In this document: positions 14,910 through 22,154 of the stretch, piece after piece
How the letters are laid out: each line of letters begins with the position of its first letter
Numbering within the stretch: the stretch's first letter is position 1
NCBI GenBank assembly: GCA_964526735.1
Contig: CAZGLO010000053.1
Span: 1-24,012, forward strand
Direction: 5' to 3'
DNA from: JAAUSY01 sp964526735
Lineage (GTDB): Bacteria; Chloroflexota; Chloroflexia; Chloroflexales; Chloroflexaceae
DNA: 24,012 bases
Translations under genes and position numbers: made by a program
Notes under the pieces: generated by a model
What the model saw: the letters and a program-made list of their open reading frames with translations, nothing else
Databases searched by the model: none
Told to the model about the DNA's origin: nothing

Positions 14910-16079
14910 ATGTCTTTAAACCAAAATTGTTCTCGAGAGACACCTCATAATATCCCTCATGGGTTCCATGAGCAGTTCCTTGCCTTGGCGATTAGCCAGG
15001 CGCGGGCAGTTCAGGGCCGCACCAGCCCAAATCCACCTGTTGGGTGCGTGGTGGTGCACCATGGCAAAGTCGTTGGGTGTGGGGCCACTCACCCCGCGGG
15101 CGGCCCGCATGCCGAACGGGTTGCGCTGGCGATGGCGGGCACAGCCGCCCATGGCGCAGATCTCTACGTCACCCTTGAGCCGTGTACCTTCTATGGCCGC
15201 ACTCCCCCCTGCACCGACGCCATCCGCGAAGCCGGTATCCGGCGGGTGTTCTTTGTCGCGAAAGATACCGACCCCCGCATTGGGGAGGGCGCGGCGGCGT
15301 GCCTTCAACCTGCAAACATCGATGTGTACCAGCTTCCCGATCAGGATGGGGCGGTTGCTGATATACTTGCGCCGTTCCGCTGTCGTTCACTCGCCAATCG
15401 CCCGCTTGTCACCGCCAAATATGCCATGACGCTTGACGGCCGCATCGCGACGGTCAGCGGGGCGAGCAGGTGGATCACCGGCAGCGATGCGCGACGGGCG
15501 GTGCATGAGCTGCGCGACCGAGTTGATGTCATTCTGGTGGGGGTGGGCACGATCTTGGCTGACAATTCTTCCCTCACCACGCGCCTCGAATCGCATTGGC
15601 GACCAACCAGACATCCATTGCGCGTCATTGTTGATAGCTATGGCCGCACTCCGCTGTCGTCACGGCTCCTTGCCGCCGACACCCCCGGCCAAACACTCTT
15701 TGCCGTGGTCGATCCGTTGCCGGAGTGGGCAGAGGCGGTGCAAGCGACTGGTGCACAGATTGCCTATATAGAGGGGGATGCGGGGCGGGTGGATATCCCT
15801 GCGCTATTATCCCTGCTTGCCGCCGAAGGCCACAATCACGTCTTGGTGGAGGGCGGGACGGGGGTATTGGGAACATTTGCCGCCAAATCGCTTATTGACG
15901 AAACCTGGACGTTCATCGGGCCGAAGATTGTCGGCGGGGCGCAGGCAGCCGGGCCAGTTGGAGACCCAGGCGTCTCGCAGATGGCCGATGCACACCCCTT
16001 TGCCGTGCACCGCGTGGAGCGCTATGGCGATGATACGCTTATCGTGGCGCGGGCGGCCAATGCGGCATGGTGGGGGTGA
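14910..16079 (+). CDS. ribD: Bifunctional diaminohydroxyphosphoribosylaminopyrimidine deaminase / reductase
   Basis: Second and third steps of riboflavin synthesis: deamination of the pyrimidine product of RibA, then NADPH-dependent side-chain reduction. The deaminase domain has zinc motif HAE (67-69) and PC-x8-C (Cys92, Cys101 in LEPCTFYGRTPPC), preceded by TSPNPPVGCVVV. The reductase domain starts at about residue 170 with TAKYAMTLDGRIA, WITGSDARR, and VDVILVGVGTILADN. The ATG at 14910 directly after the terminator T-run is chosen. The frame stays open upstream to GTG 14856, but that part overlaps the terminator. The protein has 389 residues, near the family's 360-400. First gene of the operon. 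Confidence 0.95.
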   Translation: MSLNQNCSRETPHNIPHGFHEQFLALAISQARAVQGRTSPNPPVGCVVVHHGKVVGCGATHPAGGPHAERVALAMAGTAAHGADLYVTLEPCTFYGRTPPCTDAIREAGIRRVFFVAKDTDPRIGEGAAACLQPANIDVYQLPDQDGAVADILAPFRCRSLANRPLVTAKYAMTLDGRIATVSGASRWITGSDARRAVHELRDRVDVILVGVGTILADNSSLTTRLESHWRPTRHPLRVIVDSYGRTPLSSRLLAADTPGQTLFAVVDPLPEWAEAVQATGAQIAYIEGDAGRVDIPALLSLLAAEGHNHVLVEGGTGVLGTFAAKSLIDETWTFIGPKIVGGAQAAGPVGDPGVSQMADAHPFAVHRVERYGDDTLIVARAANAAWWG

Positions 16080-16137
16080 AAAGCACGAAAAAAGAAGAGC
16101 ACGTAAAAGCACGTTATTGCACATAAAAGGAGCAAAT

Positions 16138-16752
16138 ATGTTCAGTGGCATTGTTGAAGAAATGGGCGTTGTACGCGAAATCAAGGCAGATCAAGAAGAA
16201 GGCAATATGCTCACGGTTGAGTGCAAGACGGCGTTGGAGGGCACAAACGTTGCCGATAGCATCGCTGTCAACGGTGTTTGCCTCACCGTCACCGAGCGCA
16301 CCGAAAACACATTCACCATTGGCATCGCGCCAGAGACCCTCCGCCGCACCAACCTTGGCAAACTTAGCGTTGGTTCGCCGGTCAACCTTGAGCGGTCGTT
16401 GGCGGGGGGAGATCGCATTGGCGGCCACTATGTGCAGGGCCACGTCGATGGCACGGGAGAGATTGTCCGCATTGTGCCCGAAGGCGACTCCAAGCTTATC
16501 TCCATACGTCCGCCGCGCCGCCTGATGCCCTACATCGTTGAGAAGGGGTTTATCGCGGTTGATGGCGTGAGTTTGACGATTGCCGGGCTTGATGATGAGG
16601 AGACGACTTTCACGATTGCGGTCATCGCCTATACGCAGACGGCAGTCATCATGGGGAAGCAGGATGTCGGCGCGGAGGTGAACCTTGAAGTCGATATCAT
16701 TGCGAAGTACGTTGAGCGGCTTGTGAGCTTTATGTCGAAGGACAAAGAATAA
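16138..16752 (+). CDS. ribE: Riboflavin synthase, alpha subunit
   Basis: Final step: dismutation of two 6,7-dimethyl-8-ribityllumazine molecules to riboflavin and the pyrimidine precursor. Starts with the canonical MFSGIVEE. Two lumazine-binding repeats are visible (ADSIAVNGVCLTVT with ETLRRTNLG in the first; IVEKGFIAVDGVSLTI in the second), with GGHYVQGHVDGTG between. Full length at 204 residues. AAAGGAG lies 6 bases before the ATG. The 58-base gap after ribD contains three GCACG words in an A-rich stretch. The gene is called ribE here; it is ribC in some nomenclature. Confidence 0.96.
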   Translation: MFSGIVEEMGVVREIKADQEEGNMLTVECKTALEGTNVADSIAVNGVCLTVTERTENTFTIGIAPETLRRTNLGKLSVGSPVNLERSLAGGDRIGGHYVQGHVDGTGEIVRIVPEGDSKLISIRPPRRLMPYIVEKGFIAVDGVSLTIAGLDDEETTFTIAVIAYTQTAVIMGKQDVGAEVNLEVDIIAKYVERLVSFMSKDKE

Positions 16753-16783
16753 CCCAACCCGTCAACTATGATTGGAAAAGACT

Positions 16784-18106
16784 ATGTTAGCATCAATCGA
16801 AGAAGCCCTACACGACTATGCAATGGGGCGCATCATTATTGTCGTAGATGATGAACAGCGGGAGAATGAGGGCGACCTGGTGTGTGCAGGCCAATTTGCC
16901 ACGCCGGAGAGCATTGCCTTTATGGCGCGGGAAGGGCGTGGGCTTATCTGCCTGGCGATGACGGGGGAGCAACTTGACCGGCTCAATCTCCCCCTGATGG
17001 TTGGCAACAACACCTCGCCCCTCGGCACAAACTTCACGGTGTCGGTAGAGGCCGCGACGGGTGTCACGACGGGTATTTCCGCCGCCGACCGCGCTCGTAC
17101 CATCCAAGTGGCCATCAACCCCCAGAGCAAGCCTGAAGACTTGGTGCGTCCTGGTCATATTTTCCCCCTCCGTGCGATGGATGGCGGGGTATTGGTGCGG
17201 GCGGGGCATACCGAAGCCTCCGTCGACTTGGCGCGGATGGCCGGGCTTCTTCCGGCGGGCGTCATTTGCGAGATAATGAATGACGATGGTACGATGGCCC
17301 GCGTCCCAGAGATACAGCAGTTTGCCGAGCGCCATCAACTGAAGATTATCAGCGTCGCCCAGCTTATCGCCCACCGCCGCCGCTACGACTCGCTGATCGA
17401 GCGCGGTGGCCAGGCGACTATCCCCACCTGCCACGGTAATTTCCGCGCTATTTCCTACCAGAGTCCGGTTGAGCCGACCGAGTCCATCGCGATGATTGCG
17501 GGGGATGTCACCACGGATGAGCCGGTGTTGGTGCGTGTCCACTCTGAATGCTTGACCGGCGATGTGTTTGGGAGCTTGCGGTGCGATTGCCGCTCGCAGC
17601 TTGAGCTTGCGATGGAACGTATTGGCGCAGAAGGCCGCGGCGTGGTACTCTATCTGCGGCAGGAGGGGCGCGGGATTGGTATCCACAACAAACTGCGTGC
17701 CTATGCGCTGCAGGAGGAGGGGTTTGATACGGTTGAGGCCAATGAAGAGCTTGGGTTCCCCGCCGACCTGCGTGATTACGGCATTGGGGCGCAGATTTTG
17801 GCCGATTTGGGTGTTCGCCGCATCCGCCTAATGACCAATAACCCCCGCAAGATTGTCGGGTTGCAGGGCTATGGCCTCGAGATTGTGGAGCGCGTTCCTA
17901 TGATCACCTCCGTCACGCCATACAACACGTGTTACCTTGACACCAAACGCACAAAGCTTGGGCATCTCTTCTGCGATGATACGGGGAACGCCGATGAAGA
18001 GAATATAGAGGCGGAAAAGGCCAGTGCAGAGGCCAGTGCAGAAGCCGATGACCGTACAAACGATTCGCAGCAGCAGCAAAAGGAACAACACCATGCAGAA
18101 GTATGA
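16784..18106 (+). CDS. ribBA: 3,4-dihydroxy-2-butanone-4-phosphate synthase / GTP cyclohydrolase II
   Basis: Fused enzyme making both branch precursors: RibB converts ribulose 5-phosphate to dihydroxybutanone phosphate and RibA opens GTP. RibB part (about 1-200) has DDEQRENEGDLV and RAGHTEASVDLARMAG. RibA part (about 205-400) has RVHSECLTGDVFGSLRCDC with the zinc cysteines, RQEGRGIGI and TNNPRKIVGLQGYGL. The ATG at 16784 is preferred to the in-frame TTG at 16772. The C-terminal tail (about 405-440) is low complexity, Glu/Ala then Gln-rich, and includes a 12-bp direct repeat encoding KASAEASAEA. It overlaps ribH by 14 bases, implying coupled translation. Confidence 0.96.
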   Translation: MLASIEEALHDYAMGRIIIVVDDEQRENEGDLVCAGQFATPESIAFMAREGRGLICLAMTGEQLDRLNLPLMVGNNTSPLGTNFTVSVEAATGVTTGISAADRARTIQVAINPQSKPEDLVRPGHIFPLRAMDGGVLVRAGHTEASVDLARMAGLLPAGVICEIMNDDGTMARVPEIQQFAERHQLKIISVAQLIAHRRRYDSLIERGGQATIPTCHGNFRAISYQSPVEPTESIAMIAGDVTTDEPVLVRVHSECLTGDVFGSLRCDCRSQLELAMERIGAEGRGVVLYLRQEGRGIGIHNKLRAYALQEEGFDTVEANEELGFPADLRDYGIGAQILADLGVRRIRLMTNNPRKIVGLQGYGLEIVERVPMITSVTPYNTCYLDTKRTKLGHLFCDDTGNADEENIEAEKASAEASAEADDRTNDSQQQQKEQHHAEV

Positions 18107-18581
18107 AGGGACACTCGTCGGCACAGGGGTACGGGTCGGGGTGGTTGTCAGCCGCTGGAACAAGTTCATCACCACGTCGCTCTTGAACGGCGCACTTGAT
18201 GGGTTGCGGCGTCATGGCGTTCCAAACGACGCCATCGACGTGGCATGGGTACCCGGCTCGTTTGAGGTACCCATCGTGTGCAAGCGGATGGCGCAAACCG
18301 GCCATTACGACGCTATCGTTGCGCTTGGAGCCGTCATCCGCGGCGACACTTCCCACTACGACCACGTGACCAGCGCCGTGACCAGCGGCCTTGCACAGAC
18401 ATCGCTTGAGACGGGCGTGCCGTGCATCTTCGGCATCGTGACGACAGAAAGCATTGAGCAGGCGATTGAACGCGCTGGCACCAAAGCAGGCAATAAAGGC
18501 TATGAAGCCGCTGCCACCGCCATCGAAATGGCCAATCTGCTCGAATCGATCAGGACATCAAGCAGCACGGGAGAGCTTTGA
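18093..18581 (+). CDS. ribH: 6,7-dimethyl-8-ribityllumazine synthase
   Basis: Condenses the RibD-derived ribitylaminopyrimidine with dihydroxybutanone phosphate to give lumazine; forms icosahedral or pentameric assemblies. Motifs: VVSRWNKFITTSLLNGA (substrate region), WVPGSFEVP, ALGAVIRGDTSHYDHV with the catalytic His, and FGIVTTESIEQAIERAG with NKGYEAA. Length of 162 residues is normal. The ATG at 18093 has AAAAGGAA 7 bases upstream and lies within the end of ribBA. Last gene of the operon. Confidence 0.96.
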   Translation: MQKYEGTLVGTGVRVGVVVSRWNKFITTSLLNGALDGLRRHGVPNDAIDVAWVPGSFEVPIVCKRMAQTGHYDAIVALGAVIRGDTSHYDHVTSAVTSGLAQTSLETGVPCIFGIVTTESIEQAIERAGTKAGNKGYEAAATAIEMANLLESIRTSSSTGEL

Positions 18582-18593
18582 GCAACCGCCTTG

Positions 18594-18691
18594 AACCCCC
18601 ACACGCGCTCTTCCTTGGGAGGGATATAGAGGAAGTATATGGGCACGACGGGGTGCCCAAAGCGTATAGTGCGTGGGGGTTCTCTCCCCCC
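18594..18691 (+). ncRNA. Structured intergenic segment between ribH and the yggS-like gene
   Basis: AACCCCCAC (18594-18602) pairs with GTGGGGGTT (18673-18681), enclosing CTTCC/GGAAG (18610-18614, 18631-18635) and GGGCAC/GTGCCC (18641-18646, 18653-18658). The 3' arm GGGGG can alternatively pair with CCCCC at 18686-18690, giving a terminator-like hairpin with loop TTCTCT. The two folds exclude each other. It could end the rib operon or act as a leader element; not a known family to me. Confidence 0.4.
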
Positions 18692-18697
18692 TTCTCC

Positions 18698-18733
18698 CTG
18701 CTCATCCTGCTCATCCTGTTCACTCTATTCACC
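18698..18733. repeat. 9-bp tandem repeat
   Basis: Four 9-base units: CTGCTCATC twice, then CTGTTCACT and CTATTCACC. It lies 55 bases before the GTG start of the yggS-like gene. Confidence 0.85.
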
Positions 18734-18787
18734 ATCGTCCGTTATCCGCCGCCGTATGTAAGCATCAGGTTGGAATGGTAGGATTAC

Positions 18788-19588
18788 GTGTCTTCTCTAG
18801 CAGCAAACGTCGCTCATGTGCAGGAACGGGTCACCGCGGCCGCCACCCGCGCCGGACGCAACCCTAACGAAGTCCACATTGTAGCCGTCTCAAAGACGCA
18901 TCCCGCATCAATGGTCGTTGAAGTGGCCAAGGCAGGTATCACCACCGTCGGCGAGAACCGAGTCCAGGAGGCCAAAGACAAGCAGGCCGAGATTGCCGAG
19001 ATGGGGCCATCGCTCTCGCCATCGCTCTCGTCCTCGCTTGCATCGTTATCTTGGGCAATGATTGGCCATCTGCAGCGCAACAAAATCAAGCCTGCCGTTG
19101 AGCTATTCGGCAGCATCCACTCATTGGACAATGTGCGCTTGGCGACGGCTCTCAACCGCCACCTTGCAGAGCGCGAAGGTTGTACTATCCCGATGCCGGT
19201 CTTTGTGCAGGTAAATGTGAGTGGCGAGGCGTCGAAAGGTGGCCTTGAGCTGCCCAATGGCGTCGAAAATAGCGAGGCATATAGCCGTTTTCTTGGCGAG
19301 ATGGAGGAAATCCTTGCGCTGCCGCACCTGCACGTGTGTGGCCTGATGACCATGGCACCCTGGCTGCGCGATCCGGTGGCATTGCGACCGGTTTTCCGCA
19401 ATTTGCGGCTCCTCCGCGACAACTTAGCAGCCCGCTATGCCACCTCTCCCGCCGATTGGAGTGGGCTATCGATGGGTATGACCGACGATTTTGAGATTGC
19501 GATTGAGGAAGGGGCGACACACGTGCGCATTGGACGGGCGATTTTTGGCGAGCGCGCGTGTCGGCTCAACCCCGCCCCGTCCGGCTAA
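18788..19588 (+). CDS. YggS/PLPBP-family pyridoxal-phosphate homeostasis protein
   Basis: PLP-binding TIM-barrel protein (COG0325) that buffers PLP and affects amino-acid and vitamin B6 balance; no enzymatic reaction is established for the family. PLP lysine lies in VAVSKT (about 33-38). GENRVQEAKDK, MIGHLQRNK, VNVSGEASKGG, GLMTMAP, LSMGMTDDFEIAIEEGATHVRIGRAIFG are all conserved. A Ser-rich insertion of about 15 residues (GPSLSPSLSSSLASLS) encoded by a 12-bp repeat (19007-19030) precedes the WAMIGHLQ strand. Start is GTG at 18788 with AGGAT 5 bases upstream. Encoded 206 bases after ribH. Confidence 0.93.
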   Translation: MSSLAANVAHVQERVTAAATRAGRNPNEVHIVAVSKTHPASMVVEVAKAGITTVGENRVQEAKDKQAEIAEMGPSLSPSLSSSLASLSWAMIGHLQRNKIKPAVELFGSIHSLDNVRLATALNRHLAEREGCTIPMPVFVQVNVSGEASKGGLELPNGVENSEAYSRFLGEMEEILALPHLHVCGLMTMAPWLRDPVALRPVFRNLRLLRDNLAARYATSPADWSGLSMGMTDDFEIAIEEGATHVRIGRAIFGERACRLNPAPSG

Positions 19589-19606
19589 ATGGTATATGCG
19601 GTTCTC

Positions 19607-19635
19607 TTGCCTGATACCCCTGCCTGTGCTACTCT
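19607..19635 (+). promoter_or_regulatory. Promoter of the Ser/Thr kinase gene
   Basis: TTGCCT (19607-19612), a 17-base spacer ending TGTGC, and TACTCT (19630-19635). It has the same form as the response-regulator promoter at 21345-21373. The leader would be about 37 bases. Confidence 0.6.
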
Positions 19636-19678
19636 ACAAAGCAAGGAGTAGTCGCCGCGAGGAAAGCGAAGAAAAGCT

Positions 19679-21301
19679 ATGTCGCACCAGAAGCCAGATC
19701 GGGTATTATGCCCTCTCTGCCAAGAAGAAAACCGTCCTGACGCCAAATTTTGCCAATACTGTGGCCGTGATATCGTCCTGAACAACGACATCCCCACGCC
19801 CGACAACCGCCGCTACTACATCACCGATGTCATCAAGGTGGGTGGGCAGGGGTCGGTCTACGAAGGCGTTGACCAGGATGGTAAGGTGTTTGCCATCAAG
19901 GAGATGCTTGACGCATTCACGACCCCGCAAGAGAAGCAAGAGGCGATTGATCGGTTCAACCTTGAGGCGACCATCCTCCAGCGGCTCCACCACCCCCGCA
20001 TTCCACGTATCTACAGCCACTTTACCGACGAGGGCCGTCACTACCTGACCATGGACTACGTGGAGGGGGAAGACCTCCAGACGATTGTGGAGCGGGAAGG
20101 GGCTATCCCCGAAGACCAAGTGCTCAAATGGGCATACCAAATCTGCGATGTCTTGCACCACATCCATCAGAACAACCTCGTCTACCGCGATATGAAGCCG
20201 TCCAACGTGATGATAGAGCCGGATGGCAACGTTAAGGTGGTGGATTTTGGCATTGCGAAGGTATTTCAGCCCAACAAGACCGGCACCCAAATCGGCACAC
20301 CCGGCTACGCCCCCCCAGAGCAGTATCAAGGCATTGCGACGGTGCAGTCGGATATCTACGCACTTGGCGCGACGTTGCACCACCTCTTGACTGGCCGCGA
20401 CCCAACACTCCACCCGCCTTTCTCATTTGAGCCTGCCCGCGATATCAATATCAAAGTCTCGCGGCGAACCAGCGATGTGGTCGATAAGGCGCTAAGCTTC
20501 AATTCGGAAGACCGCTTTGCGACGGTGGTTGAGTTTCGGGCAGCGATTCGGTCGCTCCAAGGCGGCGATGATGAGCCGTTGCCAGATTCTCCCGCCAGTA
20601 CGTTGACGCTTCCACAGATGGCCCAGCAGCCCGCGCCCAAGCAAGTTTCCGGCTCAGCGCAGTCGCTGCCATCGAAGAAGCCCAAGCCGCCCCGCAAATC
20701 AACCTCATCCTCATCATCTTCCTCATCAAAATCGTCGCGTTCTTCTCGTTCTTCGCGGTCTTCTTCATCTTCGTCGGCTCCCTACATCCCTCCCAATGCG
20801 ATCCCTATCCAAGAGAGTGAGCTAAAGCGGTTTTGGGGGTGCATATGGAAAGTTCTGCTCGCTATCCTAATCATACTCATCTTCTTGTGTTCGCTTCTTA
20901 TGTTTATCCCTACCGAATCGATAGTCGTTGATGAGCAAACACCAATAAGTGCCCCTCCCACCGCGGTTGTGCTCCCTACCCGCACGCCTGCTCCATCGCC
21001 CACGCCGCGCCCTGCCGCCACACCAACGCCTCCTCCCGCTCCCGCGCAAAATCTGCCGACTGGGTTTAAAACGTTTGAGGTTGAGGCGGAGTTGGATGCG
21101 AATGCTTCTGATAGCGAGATTAAAGCCGCGCTCAAAGAGGCATATCTGCAGAGGGTGGAGCAGGAGTATCAAGGCGCTGTCCAGGCCAACCCCAACATGA
21201 TTTCGTTCGTTGGGGAGTGGAGCACTACTGGTGGTGGGACGGCGGGAACGGTTACCTACCACTCAAAAGTCCAGGGGTTCCTCTCCCCGTCAAGCCCATA
21301 G
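19679..21301 (+). CDS. Transmembrane Ser/Thr protein kinase with N-terminal zinc ribbon
   Basis: Hanks-type kinase of 540 residues. An N-terminal zinc ribbon (Cys11, Cys14, Cys25, Cys28) precedes the kinase domain (about 46-295): glycine loop VGGQGSVYEG, ATP lysine Lys74, catalytic loop YRDMKPSN with Asp171 (Tyr replaces the common His), DFG at 189-191, and APPE. A Pro-rich then very Ser-rich linker (about 300-370, runs of SSSS and SSR) leads to one membrane helix (about 387-410). Outside lies a TPTP-type stalk and a domain of about 85 residues with no family I recognise. The outer part may sense a surface signal. The ATG at 19679 has only weak ribosome-site sequence. Confidence 0.92.
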   Translation: MSHQKPDRVLCPLCQEENRPDAKFCQYCGRDIVLNNDIPTPDNRRYYITDVIKVGGQGSVYEGVDQDGKVFAIKEMLDAFTTPQEKQEAIDRFNLEATILQRLHHPRIPRIYSHFTDEGRHYLTMDYVEGEDLQTIVEREGAIPEDQVLKWAYQICDVLHHIHQNNLVYRDMKPSNVMIEPDGNVKVVDFGIAKVFQPNKTGTQIGTPGYAPPEQYQGIATVQSDIYALGATLHHLLTGRDPTLHPPFSFEPARDINIKVSRRTSDVVDKALSFNSEDRFATVVEFRAAIRSLQGGDDEPLPDSPASTLTLPQMAQQPAPKQVSGSAQSLPSKKPKPPRKSTSSSSSSSSKSSRSSRSSRSSSSSSAPYIPPNAIPIQESELKRFWGCIWKVLLAILIILIFLCSLLMFIPTESIVVDEQTPISAPPTAVVLPTRTPAPSPTPRPAATPTPPPAPAQNLPTGFKTFEVEAELDANASDSEIKAALKEAYLQRVEQEYQGAVQANPNMISFVGEWSTTGGGTAGTVTYHSKVQGFLSPSSP

Positions 21302-21304
21302 GTG

Positions 21305-21325
21305 GCTACATGTAGCTACATGTAG
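21305..21325. promoter_or_regulatory. Tandem CTACATGTAG palindromes, candidate operator
   Basis: The perfect 10-base palindrome CTACATGTAG occurs at 21306-21315 and again at 21316-21325, one helical turn apart, starting 5 bases after the kinase stop and ending 20 bases before the -35 of the response-regulator promoter. Confidence 0.5.
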
Positions 21326-21344
21326 ATAGATATGCAATGTCTAG

Positions 21345-21373
21345 TTGCCCGGGTTGTTCGTCTGTGCTACCAT
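21345..21373 (+). promoter_or_regulatory. Promoter of the two-component operon
   Basis: TTGCCC (21345-21350), 17-base spacer ending TGTGC, TACCAT (21368-21373). The predicted start near 21380 lies upstream of the chosen GTG at 21434 but downstream of the ATG at 21332, which excludes the longer frame. Confidence 0.6.
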
Positions 21374-21433
21374 GGCGCGCACGGTACGAATAACCTGGGT
21401 TTTCCTTCCCAATTACCTGAAACGGTGATACCC

Positions 21434-22141
21434 GTGAAAGCAGCAACGATCTTAGTCGTGGACGATGAGGAGCCTATCGTTGACCTCGTGGCAAGTTATC
21501 TTGCCGCCGCGGGGTATGAGGTTCACCGTGCCTACGATGGATCTACCGCCCTCGCCCTCGCCCGCAATATCCACCCCGACTTGGTGGTCTTAGATGTGAT
21601 GCTCCCTGGCCTAGACGGGATTGAGGTCTGTCGATTGCTCCACCAGGAGAGCGGCGTCTATGTGCTGATGCTCACGGCGAGAACCGATGAAGTTGACAAG
21701 CTTATTGGCCTTTCGGTGGGGGCAGATGACTACCTCACCAAGCCTTTCAGCCCACGTGAGCTTGTGGCGCGGGTCAAGGCTATTCTCCGCCGCAGCCGCA
21801 ACGTTGCTCCCTACCCGCAAGACACCTCAAACCGCCGCCCCTCGCTGCAGTTCAAGCGGCTGATTATCGACCCCGAACGGCGTGAAGTATGGTGCGGGAA
21901 TGACCTTATTGAGCTTACCCCCCGCGAGTTTGACCTTTTCTATGCGCTGGCATGCCAACCTGGGCGGGTTTTTACCCGTGAAGAGCTGTTGCAGCGGGTG
22001 TGGGGGCAAGACTTCGATGGCATTGATCGGGTGGTGGATGTACATGTGGGCACGTTGCGCCGCAAGCTTGAGGATGACCCAACAGACGCCAGCCTTATCC
22101 AGACAGTGCGCGGGGTTGGGTATAAGTTTGTGGGCAAATAA
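21434..22141 (+). CDS. OmpR/PhoB-family response regulator
   Basis: Two-domain transcription factor of 235 residues. The receiver has acidic pair Asp10-Asp11, phospho-acceptor Asp54 (VVLDVMLPG), Thr81 and Lys103 (LTKPF). The winged-helix effector (about 135-235) has IELTPREFDLFYALA, FTREELLQRVWG, VDVHVGTLRRKLEDD and TVRGVGYKF. The start is GTG at 21434 because GGTGAT, complementary to the 16S tail, lies just upstream. The frame is open to 21332 but that precedes the predicted promoter. Paired with the kinase 13 bases downstream. A likely target is the repeat operator at 23327-23367. Confidence 0.95.
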   Translation: MKAATILVVDDEEPIVDLVASYLAAAGYEVHRAYDGSTALALARNIHPDLVVLDVMLPGLDGIEVCRLLHQESGVYVLMLTARTDEVDKLIGLSVGADDYLTKPFSPRELVARVKAILRRSRNVAPYPQDTSNRRPSLQFKRLIIDPERREVWCGNDLIELTPREFDLFYALACQPGRVFTREELLQRVWGQDFDGIDRVVDVHVGTLRRKLEDDPTDASLIQTVRGVGYKFVGK

Positions 22142-22154
22142 GCGAGTTAACCTT

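Noticed and set aside
18550..18735. Small minus-strand frame beginning MVNRVNRMSRMSR
   Set aside because: The sequence is a translation of the 9-bp tandem repeat and hairpin region; no coding evidence.
19706..20413. 235-codon minus-strand frame opposite the kinase
   Set aside because: Antisense to the conserved kinase domain; no promoter or family feature.
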